From Cyanobium sp. (GTDB lineage Bacteria; Cyanobacteriota; Cyanobacteriia; PCC-6307; Cyanobiaceae), in the NCBI GenBank assembly GCA_014191755.1, contig BJHE01000001.1, forward strand, positions 1 to 64,000: a DNA stretch of 64,000 bases, given 5' to 3'. A model generated the notes under the pieces. The model saw only the letters and a program-made list of their open reading frames with translations. It searched no databases and was not told the DNA's origin. This document shows, in pieces, positions 27,483 to 38,562 of the stretch. How positions within the stretch are numbered: position 1 is the first letter of the stretch; every line of letters starts with the position of its first letter. A program made the translations under genes and the position numbers.

Positions 27483-28134
27483 GGCGCATCAACATCCGCT
27501 GGCGGCGGTGCTGCGCGAGGTGGGTCCGGAGAGCTGTCCGACCCGCTTCAACTTCCACTGCCACACCCTCTGCAGCGATGGCAGCCTGGCCCCAGAGGAC
27601 CTCGCCCACCAGGCCGTGGCGATCGGCCTTGAGCACCTGGCCGTGACCGACCACCACGCCCTGGCCGCCCATGACCTCATCGCTTCCGCCTTGGCGCGTC
27701 ATCAGGAGAAGGGGAACCCGGTTCCCACCCTCTGGCGGGGGGTAGAGATCAGCTGCCTGTTGGAGGGCTGCCTCGTGCATGTGTTGGGTCTGGGATTCGG
27801 GCCCGATCCCGATCCCCTGGCCCCCTACCTGCAGGGCGAGGCCGTGGTGGGACCAGGCCTGCGGGCGGAGGCGGTGGTGGCTTCGATCCGGGCCGCCGGG
27901 GGGCTGGCACTGCTCGCCCATCCTGCCCGCTATCGCTTGGCCCACCAGCGACTGATCGCCGCTGCCGCCGAGGTTGGTCTCGATGGCGGAGAGGCCTGGT
28001 ACGACTACACCATGGCTCCGCACTGGAGCCCCACACCGCTGGTGTGCGACGCCATCGCCCGCAACCTTTCCGATCGTGGCCTCTTGCATAGCTGCGGCAC
28101 TGACAGCCACGGTCTGACCCTGCGGGGCCGCTAG
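27469..28134 (+). CDS. PHP-domain metal-dependent phosphoesterase
   Basis: 221 residues from GTG 27469, inside the hemJ 3' end. PHP metal-site motifs are present: FNFHCHTLCSDGSLAPEDL, then VTDHHALAAHDL, a VEISCLLEG stretch, LLAHPARYR, and the C-terminal CGTDSHG. The family includes histidinol-phosphatase-like and 5'-3' oligonucleotide-cleaving (YciV/RNase AM-like) enzymes. The organisation fits YciV-type small-RNA or nucleotide phosphoesterases, but the substrate cannot be set from sequence. Confidence 0.8.
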   Translation: MLRAEAHQHPLAAVLREVGPESCPTRFNFHCHTLCSDGSLAPEDLAHQAVAIGLEHLAVTDHHALAAHDLIASALARHQEKGNPVPTLWRGVEISCLLEGCLVHVLGLGFGPDPDPLAPYLQGEAVVGPGLRAEAVVASIRAAGGLALLAHPARYRLAHQRLIAAAAEVGLDGGEAWYDYTMAPHWSPTPLVCDAIARNLSDRGLLHSCGTDSHGLTLRGR

Positions 28135-28161
28135 GGTTCAAAAACAGATTTGTCGCCACTC

Positions 28162-28704
28162 ATGGGTCTGTTTGATCGCCTGCTCGGTTCCCGCTCCAGC
28201 GGGGTAAACAACTCCGGCCAGTCGGAGCCGGCCAAGGCCAAGAAGGCCAAGAAGGCCGAAGACGCTTACTTCCTGGATCCCGACGCCTCCGCCAGCATGG
28301 GGGATGTCAACTTCATGCGGCGCTCCAACACGATCCGCCGCACCTTTCCCGGCACCGCTGAGAGCCCCGGCCAGAAGGAAATGATTCAGGAGGTGGCCTC
28401 GATGGAGGCCCGTCTCGAAACCATGACCCCCGGCCTGGCCGGCACCAGCTCCGACACCGACGTGGAGGTGAATCTCACTGGTGGGGTACCCAAGCCTGTC
28501 AAGAAAACCTTCGCCCAGCAGTTGTCACCGGCCCAGCTCGCCCAGCGCATGAAAGGCACCGCCGTGTCCGTGAACCAGCCCGGTGGCGCTCCTTCAGCCC
28601 GGCAGGCCAAGGCCTCCGAGAGCGAGGATGCAGCCTCCCCAGCTGCGGGCCGTGCCGGCTCCATCGACCCGTTCAAGTCGATGGCCAAGGATCTGAACTC
28701 CTGA
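28162..28704 (+). CDS. Conserved hypothetical protein next to cobN
   Basis: 180 residues from ATG 28162 (MGLFDRLLGSRSSG), low in complexity at both ends. The N-terminal part has a Lys-rich run (AKAKKAKKAEDAYFLDPDAS). The ordered middle is MGDVNFMRRSNTIRRTFPGT, and the C-terminus ends SIDPFKSMAKDLNS. No domain is recognised and there is no membrane span or signal. The charged, repetitive N-terminus and short motifs suggest a mostly disordered protein. The stop lies three bases from the cobN stop on the other strand. Confidence 0.6.
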   Translation: MGLFDRLLGSRSSGVNNSGQSEPAKAKKAKKAEDAYFLDPDASASMGDVNFMRRSNTIRRTFPGTAESPGQKEMIQEVASMEARLETMTPGLAGTSSDTDVEVNLTGGVPKPVKKTFAQQLSPAQLAQRMKGTAVSVNQPGGAPSARQAKASESEDAASPAAGRAGSIDPFKSMAKDLNS

Positions 28705-28707
28705 TCC

Positions 28708-31700
28708 TCAGGGTGCCTCAATCAGGGCCTCGCTCTCGAGCACCAGCTCCCTGAGACTTGCCACTTGCTCGTTCTGGGCGCCTGCCCAGAGCCCGCGGTT
28801 GTGGGCTTCGAGCATGCGTTCGGCCATGTCCCGCAGGGCCCAGGGGTTGCTGCGCCGCAGGAAGGCCAATACAGCGGGATCGTCAAGCCATCGATCCGCC
28901 AAGGCCCCGTAGCTCCAGTCCGGCACCCGACCGGTGCTGGCGTCATAGGCGAACAGGTAATCGAGGCTGGCCGCCATCTCGAAGCCCCCCTTGTAGCCAT
29001 GGCCCTGCATCGCCTCGATCCAGCGGGGGTTGAGCAGACGCGAACGCAGCACCTTGTCGAACTCCTTCTCGAGCCGGTGCATCCGGGGCCGTTCGCTGCG
29101 GGAGTGGTCCGCGAACCAGAGCTGGGGCGCAGAGCCGCGCAGATGTTCCACTGCGGCGCTAAGGCCCCCCTGGAACTGGTAGTAATCATCAGAATCGAGC
29201 AGGTCATGCTCCCGGTTGTCCTGGTTGTGGAGCACCACCTGCACCTGGCGCAGGCGAGCCTCCAGGCCGGCACGGTCGTGGCTGGCTTCGATTCCAGCCT
29301 GACTGGGATCCCAGGCCGAAGCGCCGCGTCCCGGTTCCGTCTGCCCGGGCTCCCCCGCCATGGCTCCAGATTCAATCGCGGCGCCGTAGCGCCAGGAACT
29401 CCACTGCAGGAAGGCCTCTCCGAGGTCGGAGCGGCTCTCCCACTGCCCGGAATCGATCAGGGCCTGCAGGCCGGCCCCGTAGGCCCCTGGGGCCGATCCA
29501 TACACGCGCCAGGCCTGCCCCTCGCGCCGTGCCGCCGCCGCCAAGGGATTGGCCTCCTCGCTTTCCGCGAGGGCGGCCACCAGGCTGCAGGCTCGGTTGA
29601 ACCAGCCCACCAGCTGGGGGAAGGCATCACGGAATAGGCCAGAGATGCGCAGGGTCACATCCACCCGGGGCCTGCCAAGCACCGTCAGGGGAAGCACCTC
29701 CAGATCCACCATGCGGCGGGTGGGGCCATCCCACACCGGGCGCACTCCCATCAGGGCCAGGGCCTGGCCGATGTCCTCGCCGCCATTGCGCATCGTGGCG
29801 GTGCCCCACACCGAGAGGGCCAGGTGGCGCAGGTCGTCGCCCTCGCTCTGCAGGTGTTCCTCCAGCAGCAGTTCAGCGCTGCGGCGGCCCAGATCCCAAG
29901 CGGCTTCGGTGGGAAGACCGCGCAGATCGACGCTGTAAAAGTTGCGGCCCGTGGGGAGCACATCGGGGCGCCCGCGGCTGGGGGCGCCGCTGGGTCCGGC
30001 GGCGACGCGGCGGCCGGCCAGTCCGGCGAGCAGGGCTTCCCTTTCGGCTGCGGCGCAGGCGAGCAGGTCGGGGAGGAGCCTTTGTCGCAGGGCCCTCAGC
30101 ACGGTGTCGCTGGTGGTGCCAGGACCGGACTGAACCCCGGACTGCGGAGCCGCTGGCGAGCAGCCGGACACCAGGGCCTCGCCCACCTCGCGCCGCAGCA
30201 GCGCCAGAGCCATGGTCTCCAGCAGGGCGATGGCATCGCCGCAATGGCGTAGACCGATCGCCCCCGAAGTGGCAGCCAAGCTCAGCAGGCGATCGCGGTC
30301 CGCCTCCCCAAGCGGAGCTTCTTCCCTGTCGGCCCAGGGGTCCAGCTCGAGGCCCAAATCTAGGGCGAGGGCCTGGGTGAGTCCAGGCAGCCCAGCCTGG
30401 GGCGGGCGCGCCAGGCACAACAGCAGCTCAGCCAGTTTTGCAGGCTCGGGCAGGGTGCCGTAGGTGTGGAGCCCTAGCCTGATCTGGGCTTCCTTGAGTT
30501 CACAGAGGTAGCCGTCGGCAGCCTCCAGCCGCCCATCACCGACCGCTCCGCTGCTCTCAGAGGCGGGAAGGTTCAGCTCGGCCAGGCGGCGATCCAGCTC
30601 GAGCCGCAGGGGTTCAGCGCGTTCCGCTCCGAGCTGGCGGGCCTCCCAGTACTCATCGAGCAGGGCCTCTAGGGCCTGGAGATCGCCGTGAAGTCCAGCC
30701 CGTCCCAGGGGTGGGGTCAGGTGATCGAGGATCACGGCCTGGCTGCGGCGCTTGGCCTGGCTGCCCTCGCCGGGATCGTTCACGATGAAGGGATAGAGAT
30801 GGGGCAGGGGCCCAAGCGCCCATTCTGGGAAGCAGTGCTCCGAGAGGCCCACGGCCTTGCCCGGCAGCCATTCCAGGTTGCCGTGCTTGCCCACATGCAC
30901 CACAACCTGGCAGCCGAAGCTCTGCCGAAGCCAGAGGTACTGGGCCAGGTAGGCATGGGTGGGAGGCAGGTCGGGGCTGTGGTATGTCAGCTCCGGGTCA
31001 CGGTCGTAGCCGCGGTCGGGCTGCACCAGCAGGGCCACGGATCCGAAATCCAGCCCTCGAACTGGGAAACCCTGCTGGCCATCAGCCATCGGTTCGAGGC
31101 CGAGATCGCGCTCCGGTATTCCCCAGACGGCCTCCAGGCGCTCCCGACCCTCAACCGGCAGGCTGCCATACCAGCTCAGGTAGCTCCTCAGGGGTAGATG
31201 GGTGAGTGGCGGCCGGTGGCCGCTCTCGGGGTCGTTGGTCCGCCCGGCGAGCAGACGCTGGATCAGCCCATCCCCATCGGCTGGCAGGGGCTCCTCCACC
31301 GCGTAGCCCGCCTCCGCCAGCCAGCGGAGCATGAGCACCACGCTGGCGGGGGTGTCGAGGCCCACGCCATTGGCCAGCCGCGAATTGCGGGTCGGGTAGT
31401 TGGCCAGCACCAGGGCCACCCGGCGTTGCGCCACCGGCGTGCGGGCCAGCTCGATCCAACGCTCCACCAGCTCGCAGATCCAGCCGAGCCGTTGTGGGTC
31501 CGCTTCCGTGCGGTGGAGTGCGGTGCCCAGATTCGGATCGCTGGCCGTCCATTCCTTGAAGGCCGCCACCCGGGTCGTGAGGCGCCCGTCGAGCTCGGGC
31601 AACACCACCTGCAGGCTGAGGTCGAGGGGGCCTAGACCGATGCTGCTCTCCTGCCACGCGGAGCGGCCCCTGGCACTGCAGAGCATCTGGAACACCGGAA

Positions 31701-32544
31701 CATCCAGCCGCTCCCAGAGGGGAGCCCCGAGTCCCGCCAGCTCGAAACGCACCGAGGCGAACCCGGTGCCGCAGAGCACCGCTGCCACCGCCTCGCGGCG
31801 GTACAGGTCGGCCACCCCCTCCTGCACGGCGGCATCCCGCAGGCTGCTCACCCAGAGGCCCCGCGGCGCCAGGCCCCGTTGACGCAGGGCGCCGAGCATG
31901 GCCTCCATCAGGCCCGTATCGCCGGCCTGGCGCTGGGCCCGGTAGAGAATCACGCCGACGCGGGCCCCGCGCTCATTGCGCCAATCGTGGGGAAGGGGGT
32001 CGGGTGCGGGCTCGATCACGGGCATCAGGGGTGGCTGCCGGAGCCGGAGCCGCTCAAGGCAGCGCAACACCTGGCGCTGATTGGTGGTGCCGCTCTCCCG
32101 CATGCAGCCCGCCAGCGCCAGGGTGAGGTCGGCAGGGGCGTTTCCCAGTTCCGCCAGGGCGTGTTCCTCCTCGGCCGTGCCCGCCAGCACCAGCAGGGTC
32201 CGACCTTCCGCGCTCCTGCTCCAGGCCTGAAGGCGCTCGAGGCCGTAGCTCCAGTGCCCCCGGCCGCCCAGGAGTCGCACCAGCACCACCGTCGCTTCCG
32301 GCAGGGTGGTGGCCACGTAGTGGTCGATCACGGCGGGATGGCCGAGGGCCGCCAGGTTCAGGGCCCGCAGCGACCCTGCGATCAGCTGCGGTTCCTTCTC
32401 CAGCAGGGCCGCCACGGCGGTCAGATCCGTATCGGCGCTGCTGAGCAGCACCATCTCGGCAGGCTCCTGCTCCACGAAGGGCAGGGAGCCATCAGCGGGT
32501 TCCGGGGCGCCGGGAATCGTGGCAAGTCGGTGCATGGCCACCAT
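28708..32544 (-). CDS. cobN: Cobaltochelatase subunit CobN
   Basis: Large subunit that inserts cobalt into hydrogenobyrinate a,c-diamide in aerobic cobamide synthesis; some homologues serve as magnesium chelatase H-type proteins. 1278 residues, starting at ATG 32544 or ATG 32535 (MHRLATIPG). Typical stretches are VVVHVGKHGNLEWLPGK, then LPHLYPFIVNDPGEGSQAKR and the C-terminal KGGFEMAASLDYLFAYDAST. Its partners cobS/cobT are not in the window. It is divergent from the aminotransferase gene with a 45-base gap. With cobU and metH also in the window, the assignment as a cobalt enzyme rather than BchH is likely. Confidence 0.92.
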   Translation of the reverse strand: MVAMHRLATIPGAPEPADGSLPFVEQEPAEMVLLSSADTDLTAVAALLEKEPQLIAGSLRALNLAALGHPAVIDHYVATTLPEATVVLVRLLGGRGHWSYGLERLQAWSRSAEGRTLLVLAGTAEEEHALAELGNAPADLTLALAGCMRESGTTNQRQVLRCLERLRLRQPPLMPVIEPAPDPLPHDWRNERGARVGVILYRAQRQAGDTGLMEAMLGALRQRGLAPRGLWVSSLRDAAVQEGVADLYRREAVAAVLCGTGFASVRFELAGLGAPLWERLDVPVFQMLCSARGRSAWQESSIGLGPLDLSLQVVLPELDGRLTTRVAAFKEWTASDPNLGTALHRTEADPQRLGWICELVERWIELARTPVAQRRVALVLANYPTRNSRLANGVGLDTPASVVLMLRWLAEAGYAVEEPLPADGDGLIQRLLAGRTNDPESGHRPPLTHLPLRSYLSWYGSLPVEGRERLEAVWGIPERDLGLEPMADGQQGFPVRGLDFGSVALLVQPDRGYDRDPELTYHSPDLPPTHAYLAQYLWLRQSFGCQVVVHVGKHGNLEWLPGKAVGLSEHCFPEWALGPLPHLYPFIVNDPGEGSQAKRRSQAVILDHLTPPLGRAGLHGDLQALEALLDEYWEARQLGAERAEPLRLELDRRLAELNLPASESSGAVGDGRLEAADGYLCELKEAQIRLGLHTYGTLPEPAKLAELLLCLARPPQAGLPGLTQALALDLGLELDPWADREEAPLGEADRDRLLSLAATSGAIGLRHCGDAIALLETMALALLRREVGEALVSGCSPAAPQSGVQSGPGTTSDTVLRALRQRLLPDLLACAAAEREALLAGLAGRRVAAGPSGAPSRGRPDVLPTGRNFYSVDLRGLPTEAAWDLGRRSAELLLEEHLQSEGDDLRHLALSVWGTATMRNGGEDIGQALALMGVRPVWDGPTRRMVDLEVLPLTVLGRPRVDVTLRISGLFRDAFPQLVGWFNRACSLVAALAESEEANPLAAAARREGQAWRVYGSAPGAYGAGLQALIDSGQWESRSDLGEAFLQWSSWRYGAAIESGAMAGEPGQTEPGRGASAWDPSQAGIEASHDRAGLEARLRQVQVVLHNQDNREHDLLDSDDYYQFQGGLSAAVEHLRGSAPQLWFADHSRSERPRMHRLEKEFDKVLRSRLLNPRWIEAMQGHGYKGGFEMAASLDYLFAYDASTGRVPDWSYGALADRWLDDPAVLAFLRRSNPWALRDMAERMLEAHNRGLWAGAQNEQVASLRELVLESEALIEAP

Positions 32545-32589
32545 CCTGGTGTCCGCAGTGAGAAGATCGCAGTGTCAGCACCGCGTTCC

Positions 32590-33507
32590 ATGCATCAATT
32601 CCTCCCCTATGCCTGGTTCGGCGGATCCTGTGTTCCCTTCGCCGAGGCCACCCTCTCGGTGGCAACCCATGCCCTCCATTACGGCACGGGCGCCTTTGGT
32701 GGCATGCGGGGGCTGCCCAACCCGGACGATCCCGGCGAGGTGCTGCTGTTCCGAGTCGATCGCCATGCCCGCCGCCTCACCCAAAGCGCCAGGCTGCTGC
32801 TCACCGAGCTGAGCGAGGAGACGGTGCTCGCAGCGATCGGGGCGTTCCTGCAGGCCAACAAACCACGCAAACCCTTTTACCTGCGCCCCTTTGTTTACAC
32901 CTGCGGTCTTGGCATCTCCCCTCGACTTCACGATGTCGAGACGGACTTTCTCATCTATGGCATCGAGATGGGCGATTACCTCTCGCCGGAGGGGGTCACC
33001 TGTCGTTTCAGCAGCTGGACCCGCCAGGAGGATCGCTCCCTGCCCCTGCGGGGCAAGATCAGCGGCGCTTACATCACCAGCTCCCTCGCCAAGACCGAGG
33101 CGGTGAAGAGCGGCTTCGACGAGGCCCTGCTCCTGAATAGCCGGGGCAAGGTGAGCGAGGCCAGCGGCATGAATCTGTTCATCGTGCGCGATGGGGTCCT
33201 GATCACGCCTTCGGTGGATCAGGACATCCTGGAGGGGATCACCCGCGCCAGCATCCTGGAGCTGGCCAGGGCTATGGATATTCCGGTGCTCGAACGACCC
33301 GTCGACAAGACGGAGCTGTTCGTGGCCGATGAGGCCTTTCTCAGTGGCACGGCGGCCCGGGTGACCCCGATCCGTCGCCTGGAGAGCACCGATCTTCCCA
33401 ACCGCCGGCCGGTGATGGAGAAGCTGCGCGACCGGCTGACCGCGATCACGGAAGGCCGCGATTCCGTTTATGAACACTGGGTCACCCGCATCCGCATCGA
33501 CGCCTGA
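32590..33507 (+). CDS. ilvE: Branched-chain amino acid aminotransferase
   Basis: Class IV PLP aminotransferase for the last step of leucine, isoleucine and valine synthesis. 305 residues from ATG 32590 ([20 protein letters not shown]). Typical motifs are [15 protein letters not shown], the PLP Lys region [20 protein letters not shown], and [15 protein letters not shown] frame open from 31879 is antisense to cobN and not part of the gene. Its TGA overlaps the metH start by one base. Confidence 0.93.
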   Translation: MHQFLPYAWFGGSCVPFAEATLSVATHALHYGTGAFGGMRGLPNPDDPGEVLLFRVDRHARRLTQSARLLLTELSEETVLAAIGAFLQANKPRKPFYLRPFVYTCGLGISPRLHDVETDFLIYGIEMGDYLSPEGVTCRFSSWTRQEDRSLPLRGKISGAYITSSLAKTEAVKSGFDEALLLNSRGKVSEASGMNLFIVRDGVLITPSVDQDILEGITRASILELARAMDIPVLERPVDKTELFVADEAFLSGTAARVTPIRRLESTDLPNRRPVMEKLRDRLTAITEGRDSVYEHWVTRIRIDA

Positions 33508-36500
33508 TGACTGCCGCCACCGTCGTCGCCACCGCCACCCGCCGGATCGGTTTCCTGGATCGCCTCCACGATCCCTCCAGGCCGGTGCTGGTGTTCGACG
33601 GTGCCACCGGCACCTCGTTGCAGCAGATGAACTTGGGCCCCGAGGATTTCGGTGGCGCGGCCCTGGAGGGCTGCAATGAGAACTTAGTGGTCACCCGGCC
33701 CGATGCGGTGCAGGCGGTGCATCGCCAGTTCCTAGAGGTCGGTGCCGATGTGATCGAGACCGACACCTTCGGTGCCGCCTCGATCGTTTTGGCCGAATAC
33801 GGCCTCGAGGACCAGGCCTTCGCGCTCAACAAGCGGGCCGCCGAATTGGCCCGAGCGATGGCCAATCAGTACAGCACCCCGGAGAAGCCCCGCTTCGTGG
33901 CCGGCTCGATCGGTCCCACCACCAAGCTGCCCACGCTCGGCCACATCGATTTCGACACGATGAAGGCCTCGTTCCGCGAGCAGGCGGAGGGTCTGTTAGC
34001 CGGTGACGTGGATCTTTTCATCGTCGAAACCTGCCAGGACGTGCTGCAGATCAAGGCAGCCCTGCAGGGGATCGAGGAGGCCTTCAGCGCGGCGGGCGAG
34101 CGGCGCCCCCTGATGGTGTCGGTCACGATGGAAACCACCGGCACGATGCTGGTGGGCTCCGACATCGCCGCGGTGGTGGCGATCCTGGAGCCCTTCCCGA
34201 TCGATGTGCTCGGCCTCAACTGCGCCACCGGGCCAGAGCAGATGAAGGAGCACGTGCGCTACCTCAGCGAACACTGCCCCTTTGTGGTGAGCTGCATCCC
34301 CAATGCCGGCCTGCCGGAGAACATCGGCGGGGTGGCCCATTACCGCCTCACCCCCACTGAGATGAAGATGCAGTTGCTGCACTTCGTTGAGGACCTGGGG
34401 GTGCAGGTGATCGGTGGCTGCTGCGGCACCACTCCGGCCCACATCGGCGCCCTGGCGGAGCTGGCGGCCGAACTCCATCCGGCCCCCCGGCCCGTGCGGC
34501 GCAGCCCCGCAGCGCCGGTCCAGGCCGCCAACGGCCATGCCGTCGTCACAGCCGATGCCTCCGCGGTGCGTCCGGCCCTGGGTTACGAGCCCGCCGCCGC
34601 CTCCCTGTACGGCGTGACCCCCTACCTGCAGGACAACTCCTTCCTGATCATCGGCGAGCGGCTCAATGCCAGCGGCAGTAAGAAGGTGCGCGAACTGCTG
34701 GCCGAGGAGGACTGGGATGGCCTGGTGGCAGTGGGCCGCAGCCAGGTGAAGGAGAACGCCCATGTGCTCGATGTCAACGTCGACTACGTGGGCCGCGACG
34801 GCGAGCGCGACATGCGCGAACTGGTGAGCCGGCTGGTCACGAATGTGAACCTGCCGCTGATGCTTGATTCCACCGAGTGGCAGAAGATGGAGGCCGGCCT
34901 GAAGGTTGCCGGTGGTAAATGCATCCTCAATTCGACCAACTACGAAGATGGCGACGAGCGCTTTTTCAAGGTGCTCGAACTGGCCCGCGATTACGGCGCC
35001 GGTGTGGTGGTGGGCACCATCGATGAGGAGGGCATGGCCCGCTCGTCGGAGCGCAAGTTCGCCATCGCCCAGCGGGCTTACCGTGACGCCCTGGAATACG
35101 GCCTCCCGGCCCACGAGATCTTCTACGACCCCCTCGCCCTGCCGATCTCCACAGGCATCGAAGAAGACCGCCGCAATGGCGCTGCCACCGTGGAAGCGAT
35201 CCGTCGCATCCGCAGCGAACTCCCCGGCGTGCATGTGGTGCTCGGGGTGAGCAATGTGAGCTTTGGCCTCTCCCCGGCGGCGCGGATTGTGCTGAATTCG
35301 GTGTTTCTGCACGATTGCTGCGAGGCAGGCTTGGATGCGGCGATCGTCAGCCCCGCCAAAATCCTGCCGCTGGTGAAGATCAGCGATGAGCATCAACAGG
35401 TCTGCCGCGATCTCATCTACGACCGGCGCCGGTTCGAGAACGGCATCTGCAGTTACGACCCGCTCACTGCTCTCACCACCCTGTTCGCCGGGGTGTCCGC
35501 CAAGGACGCCCGTGCCTCAGGCCCTTCCCTGGCGGACCTGCCAGTGGAGGAGCGGCTTAAGCAACACATCATCGATGGCGAACGGATCGGTCTGGATGGC
35601 TCACTGGCTGAGGCTCTCACCACCTACCCACCGCTGCAGATCATCAACACCTTCCTGCTCGATGGCATGAAGGTGGTGGGCGATTTGTTTGGCTCCGGCC
35701 AGATGCAGCTGCCCTTCGTGCTGCAGAGCGCCGAAACGATGAAATCAGCGGTTGCTTTTCTTGAGCCCCACATGGAGAAACAGGAGGATGCCGAGGGCAA
35801 TCAGAAGAGCAATAGCAAGGGTAAGTTTCTGATCGCCACGGTGAAGGGCGACGTGCATGACATCGGTAAGAATCTCGTCGATATCATTCTCACCAACAAC
35901 GGCTACGAGGTGATCAATCTCGGCATCAAGCAAAGCGTCGAGGCGATCGTTGAGGCTCAAAAGCAGCATCAGGCTGATTGCATCGCCATGAGCGGCCTGC
36001 TGGTGAAGTCCACCGCCTTCATGAAGGACAACCTTCGTACCTTCAATGAGGTGGGCATCAACGTGCCCGTGATCCTCGGCGGCGCAGCCCTCACCCCCCG
36101 CTTCGTCCATGGCGATTGCCGGGCCGCCTACGGGGGCCAGGTGATCTACGGCCGCGATGCCTTCGCCGATCTTCGCTTCATGGATGCCCTGATGGAAGCC
36201 AAGGCCACCGGCCGCTGGGATCACGGCCAGGGCTTTCTCGACGGTACGCCGGAAGGCCTCGGGCCTAGCCTCGGCAGCAGCGAGGGGCTGGAGGCCGGGG
36301 CAGAGGCCACCGAATCCACCCCGGCCGCTGTGGCTGCGTCCGCCACCCCGGCCGCACCTCCAGCCAGCGACCACCGCTCGGAAGCCGTACCGGAGGAGGA
36401 GGCGATCAGTCCGCCCTTCTGGGGCGCGCGGTTGCTCGATGAAGGCCAGATCGATCTGCAGGAGGTGTTCGCTTACCTCGACCGCAACGCCCTCTTTGCC

Positions 36501-37250
36501 GGTCAGTGGCAGCTGCGCAAGGCCCAGGACCAGAGCCGCGAGGCCTATGAGGCCATGCTGGCCGAGAAGGCGGAGCCCGTGCTGGCCCAGTGGATGGAGC
36601 GTTGCCTGGCGGAAGGGCTGCTCACCCCGCGGCTGGCCTACGGCTATTTCCCCTGCGGCCGCCAGGGCAACGCCCTGGTGGTGTTCGATCCGGCTGGCCT
36701 GGCGGATGGTGCCAGCCCCGGCGAGGTCGATCAGGTGCTCGGCCACTTTGACCTCCCCCGCCAGCGTAGCGGCAACCGTTATTGCATCGCCGACTTCTAC
36801 CGCGATCTGAACCACGGTCCGGATGGAATTCCCAGCGCCGCCGATGTGCTGCCGATGCAGGCGGTCACGATGGGAGAGAAGGCCACCGCCTTCGCCCGCG
36901 AGCTGTTCGCCGCCGACCGCTACAGCGATTACCTCTACTTCCACGGCCTCGGGGTGCAGATGGCTGAGGCGCTGGCCGAATGGACCCACGCCCGCATCCG
37001 CCGCGAGCTGGGCTTCCCCGATCCCGCCGTCATGCCCCTGCGGGAGGTGCTGGCCCAGCGCTACCGCGGCAGCCGTTATTCCTTCGGCTATCCCGCCTGT
37101 CCCAATGTGGCCGATTCCCGCCAGCAACTCGCCTGGCTCGACGCTGATCGGATCGGCCTTCACATGGATGAGAGCGACCAGCTCGAGCCGGAGCAGAGCA
37201 CCACGGCCCTGGTGGCACTCCACAGCAAGGCCCGGTACTTCAGCGCTTGA
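33507..37250 (+). CDS. metH: Cobalamin-dependent methionine synthase
   Basis: Transfers a methyl group from methyltetrahydrofolate through a cobamide to homocysteine. 1247 residues with all four modules: the homocysteine domain with zinc cysteines in [10 protein letters not shown] (near 237) and [10 protein letters not shown] (near 306), the pterin domain (about 365-630, [10 protein letters not shown] and [11 protein letters not shown]), the cobamide domain with [11 protein letters not shown] near 782, and the activation domain to the end (PCGRQGN and SYGYPACPN region). An Ala/Pro-rich linker of about 60 residues lies between the last two. No cobalamin riboswitch is visible; the gene starts in the previous stop codon. 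Confidence 0.97.
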   Translation: MTAATVVATATRRIGFLDRLHDPSRPVLVFDGATGTSLQQMNLGPEDFGGAALEGCNENLVVTRPDAVQAVHRQFLEVGADVIETDTFGAASIVLAEYGLEDQAFALNKRAAELARAMANQYSTPEKPRFVAGSIGPTTKLPTLGHIDFDTMKASFREQAEGLLAGDVDLFIVETCQDVLQIKAALQGIEEAFSAAGERRPLMVSVTMETTGTMLVGSDIAAVVAILEPFPIDVLGLNCATGPEQMKEHVRYLSEHCPFVVSCIPNAGLPENIGGVAHYRLTPTEMKMQLLHFVEDLGVQVIGGCCGTTPAHIGALAELAAELHPAPRPVRRSPAAPVQAANGHAVVTADASAVRPALGYEPAAASLYGVTPYLQDNSFLIIGERLNASGSKKVRELLAEEDWDGLVAVGRSQVKENAHVLDVNVDYVGRDGERDMRELVSRLVTNVNLPLMLDSTEWQKMEAGLKVAGGKCILNSTNYEDGDERFFKVLELARDYGAGVVVGTIDEEGMARSSERKFAIAQRAYRDALEYGLPAHEIFYDPLALPISTGIEEDRRNGAATVEAIRRIRSELPGVHVVLGVSNVSFGLSPAARIVLNSVFLHDCCEAGLDAAIVSPAKILPLVKISDEHQQVCRDLIYDRRRFENGICSYDPLTALTTLFAGVSAKDARASGPSLADLPVEERLKQHIIDGERIGLDGSLAEALTTYPPLQIINTFLLDGMKVVGDLFGSGQMQLPFVLQSAETMKSAVAFLEPHMEKQEDAEGNQKSNSKGKFLIATVKGDVHDIGKNLVDIILTNNGYEVINLGIKQSVEAIVEAQKQHQADCIAMSGLLVKSTAFMKDNLRTFNEVGINVPVILGGAALTPRFVHGDCRAAYGGQVIYGRDAFADLRFMDALMEAKATGRWDHGQGFLDGTPEGLGPSLGSSEGLEAGAEATESTPAAVAASATPAAPPASDHRSEAVPEEEAISPPFWGARLLDEGQIDLQEVFAYLDRNALFAGQWQLRKAQDQSREAYEAMLAEKAEPVLAQWMERCLAEGLLTPRLAYGYFPCGRQGNALVVFDPAGLADGASPGEVDQVLGHFDLPRQRSGNRYCIADFYRDLNHGPDGIPSAADVLPMQAVTMGEKATAFARELFAADRYSDYLYFHGLGVQMAEALAEWTHARIRRELGFPDPAVMPLREVLAQRYRGSRYSFGYPACPNVADSRQQLAWLDADRIGLHMDESDQLEPEQSTTALVALHSKARYFSA

Positions 37251-37302
37251 GGGCGCGGCACCGCCATGGCAGGCTCACGTCCGTCCTCTATCCACCCCTG
37301 CC

Positions 37303-37575
37303 ATGGCCATTGCCGGTCCCAGTGGCGTCGATGACGCCATCGCCGCGGGTCTCGACCTCGACGGCACCCCCATCCCCGCCCCGATGCTTGCCCTCTACAA
37401 CGAGGTGATGGAGCTCGAAAGCCGCCGAGCCCGCAGCGGTGTGAAGAAGTCGATGCGCAACCGCATCGTCAAGACCGGCTCCAAGCACCTAGACCAGGCC
37501 ACCCTCGATGCCCGGCTGAAGGCGGCTGGCTGGGAGGGCCTCAAGGACAAGGAGGTGGCCTTCTTCTACGGCTGA
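37303..37575 (+). CDS. Small conserved hypothetical protein downstream of metH
   Basis: 90 residues from ATG 37303, 52 bases after metH. The middle is helical and basic (NEVMELESRRARSGVKKSMR, then IVKTGSKHLDQATLDARLKA), ending WEGLKDKEVAFFYG. No domain, signal or membrane span is recognised. It resembles short conserved proteins I associate with unicellular cyanobacteria. A long frame that reaches back into metH is a shadow. Confidence 0.6.
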   Translation: MAIAGPSGVDDAIAAGLDLDGTPIPAPMLALYNEVMELESRRARSGVKKSMRNRIVKTGSKHLDQATLDARLKAAGWEGLKDKEVAFFYG

Positions 37576-37768
37576 GTTCTACGGCTCAGCATCAGCCATG
37601 GGCCGCTGCAGCTGCCGATCTGCGTAGGCGGCCCTCGGCATGGACCTCGATCGCAGAGAGGCCATCATCAAGCAAGCCCACTGAAGCGGTTTGAAGACTG
37701 AAGCGATCAGGCCGACTGGCACGAAATGCCGGCGAGGCGCAGCTGGGATGGACTTGCCCTGCAGCCGA

Positions 37769-37996
37769 TCAGCTGCAGAGCTCCTCGAGGCTGTCGATCA
37801 CTTCTTGCTGGAATTCCTCAAGATCGTCGGAATCGCTCAGATCGATCCCTTCTCCAGCCGCGTTCTGGGACAGCTCCTGAAAATGGAAGGCCCCCTCGCC
37901 ATGGGCGAGGAACTCCATAGCGGAGGGTTCACCGCTTTCCTTGTAGGCGTCGCAGAGGGCCAAAAAGGCCGCGTCTTCGGTGAAATCCCAGCTCAT
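37769..37996 (-). CDS. Small acidic hypothetical protein
   Basis: 75 residues, strongly acidic, ATG 37996 (MSWDFTEDAAFLALCDAYKE), ending DLEEFQQEVIDSLEELCS. No known domain. The codon usage and the Phe/Trp-rich start favour a real gene over the longer forward frame on the other strand, which lacks a recognisable start or composition. Confidence 0.5.
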   Translation of the reverse strand: MSWDFTEDAAFLALCDAYKESGEPSAMEFLAHGEGAFHFQELSQNAAGEGIDLSDSDDLEEFQQEVIDSLEELCS

Positions 37997-38133
37997 GAAA
38001 AAAGTGGTCGTGCGGAAAGGGGTGTGGTCCTTTCCAAGACGTTTAACGCCTCACCCCCGGAATCCGTCAACCATCCGTCAGCTTTTGGTGCTGGTCCACT
38101 CCAGACTTGGAAGCTGGAACCACCCCCGCAGGC

Positions 38134-38547
38134 ATGTCCCCATCCCCTGTCGAGCCGCTGCCCCCCATCGTTCCAGAGCCCTCTGCAGAGGGTCTGAACG
38201 TGTTGGGAACACCCTTGGCCAGCTGCAGCTGCAAGCCCCTCACCGGCTGGTTTAGGGATGGCTCCTGTCGCACTGATCCCGCCGACCTGGGCCGCCACAC
38301 GGTCTGTTGTGTGATCAGCGAATCCTTCCTGGCCTACACAAAGGCCCAGGGCAACGACCTCAGCACGCCGGCCCCGGCCTACGGATTTCCAGGCCTTCGA
38401 CCTGGCGATGGCTGGTGTGTGTGTGCCCGTCGCTGGCTGGAGGCCTACGAGGACGGCATGGCACCGCCGGTGCGGCTTGAGTCCTGTGAGATCAGCACCC
38501 TGGAGGTGATCCCCCTGGACGTGCTGCAGCAGAACGCGGCCGTCTGA
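38134..38547 (+). CDS. DUF2237 family protein
   Basis: 137 residues from ATG 38134. The family's pattern is complete: NVLGTPLASCSCKPLTGWFR, DGSCRTDPADLGRHTVCCV, GNDLSTPAPAYGFPGLRPGD, then WCVCARRWLEAYEDG and ILEVIPLDVL-like end. The six conserved cysteines suggest a metal or disulfide role; function is unknown. A longer start at 38107 lacks conservation. Confidence 0.88.
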   Translation: MSPSPVEPLPPIVPEPSAEGLNVLGTPLASCSCKPLTGWFRDGSCRTDPADLGRHTVCCVISESFLAYTKAQGNDLSTPAPAYGFPGLRPGDGWCVCARRWLEAYEDGMAPPVRLESCEISTLEVIPLDVLQQNAAV

Positions 38548-38562
38548 ACCGCCGCCGGCGCT

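Noticed and set aside
32545-32589. Riboswitch for the cobN-metH region
   Set aside because: The 45-base gap is too short to hold a cobalamin riboswitch, and none is seen elsewhere near metH.
33996-37223. 466- and 492-residue reverse frames
   Set aside because: Antisense to metH with no recognisable domain; composition is typical of shadow frames.
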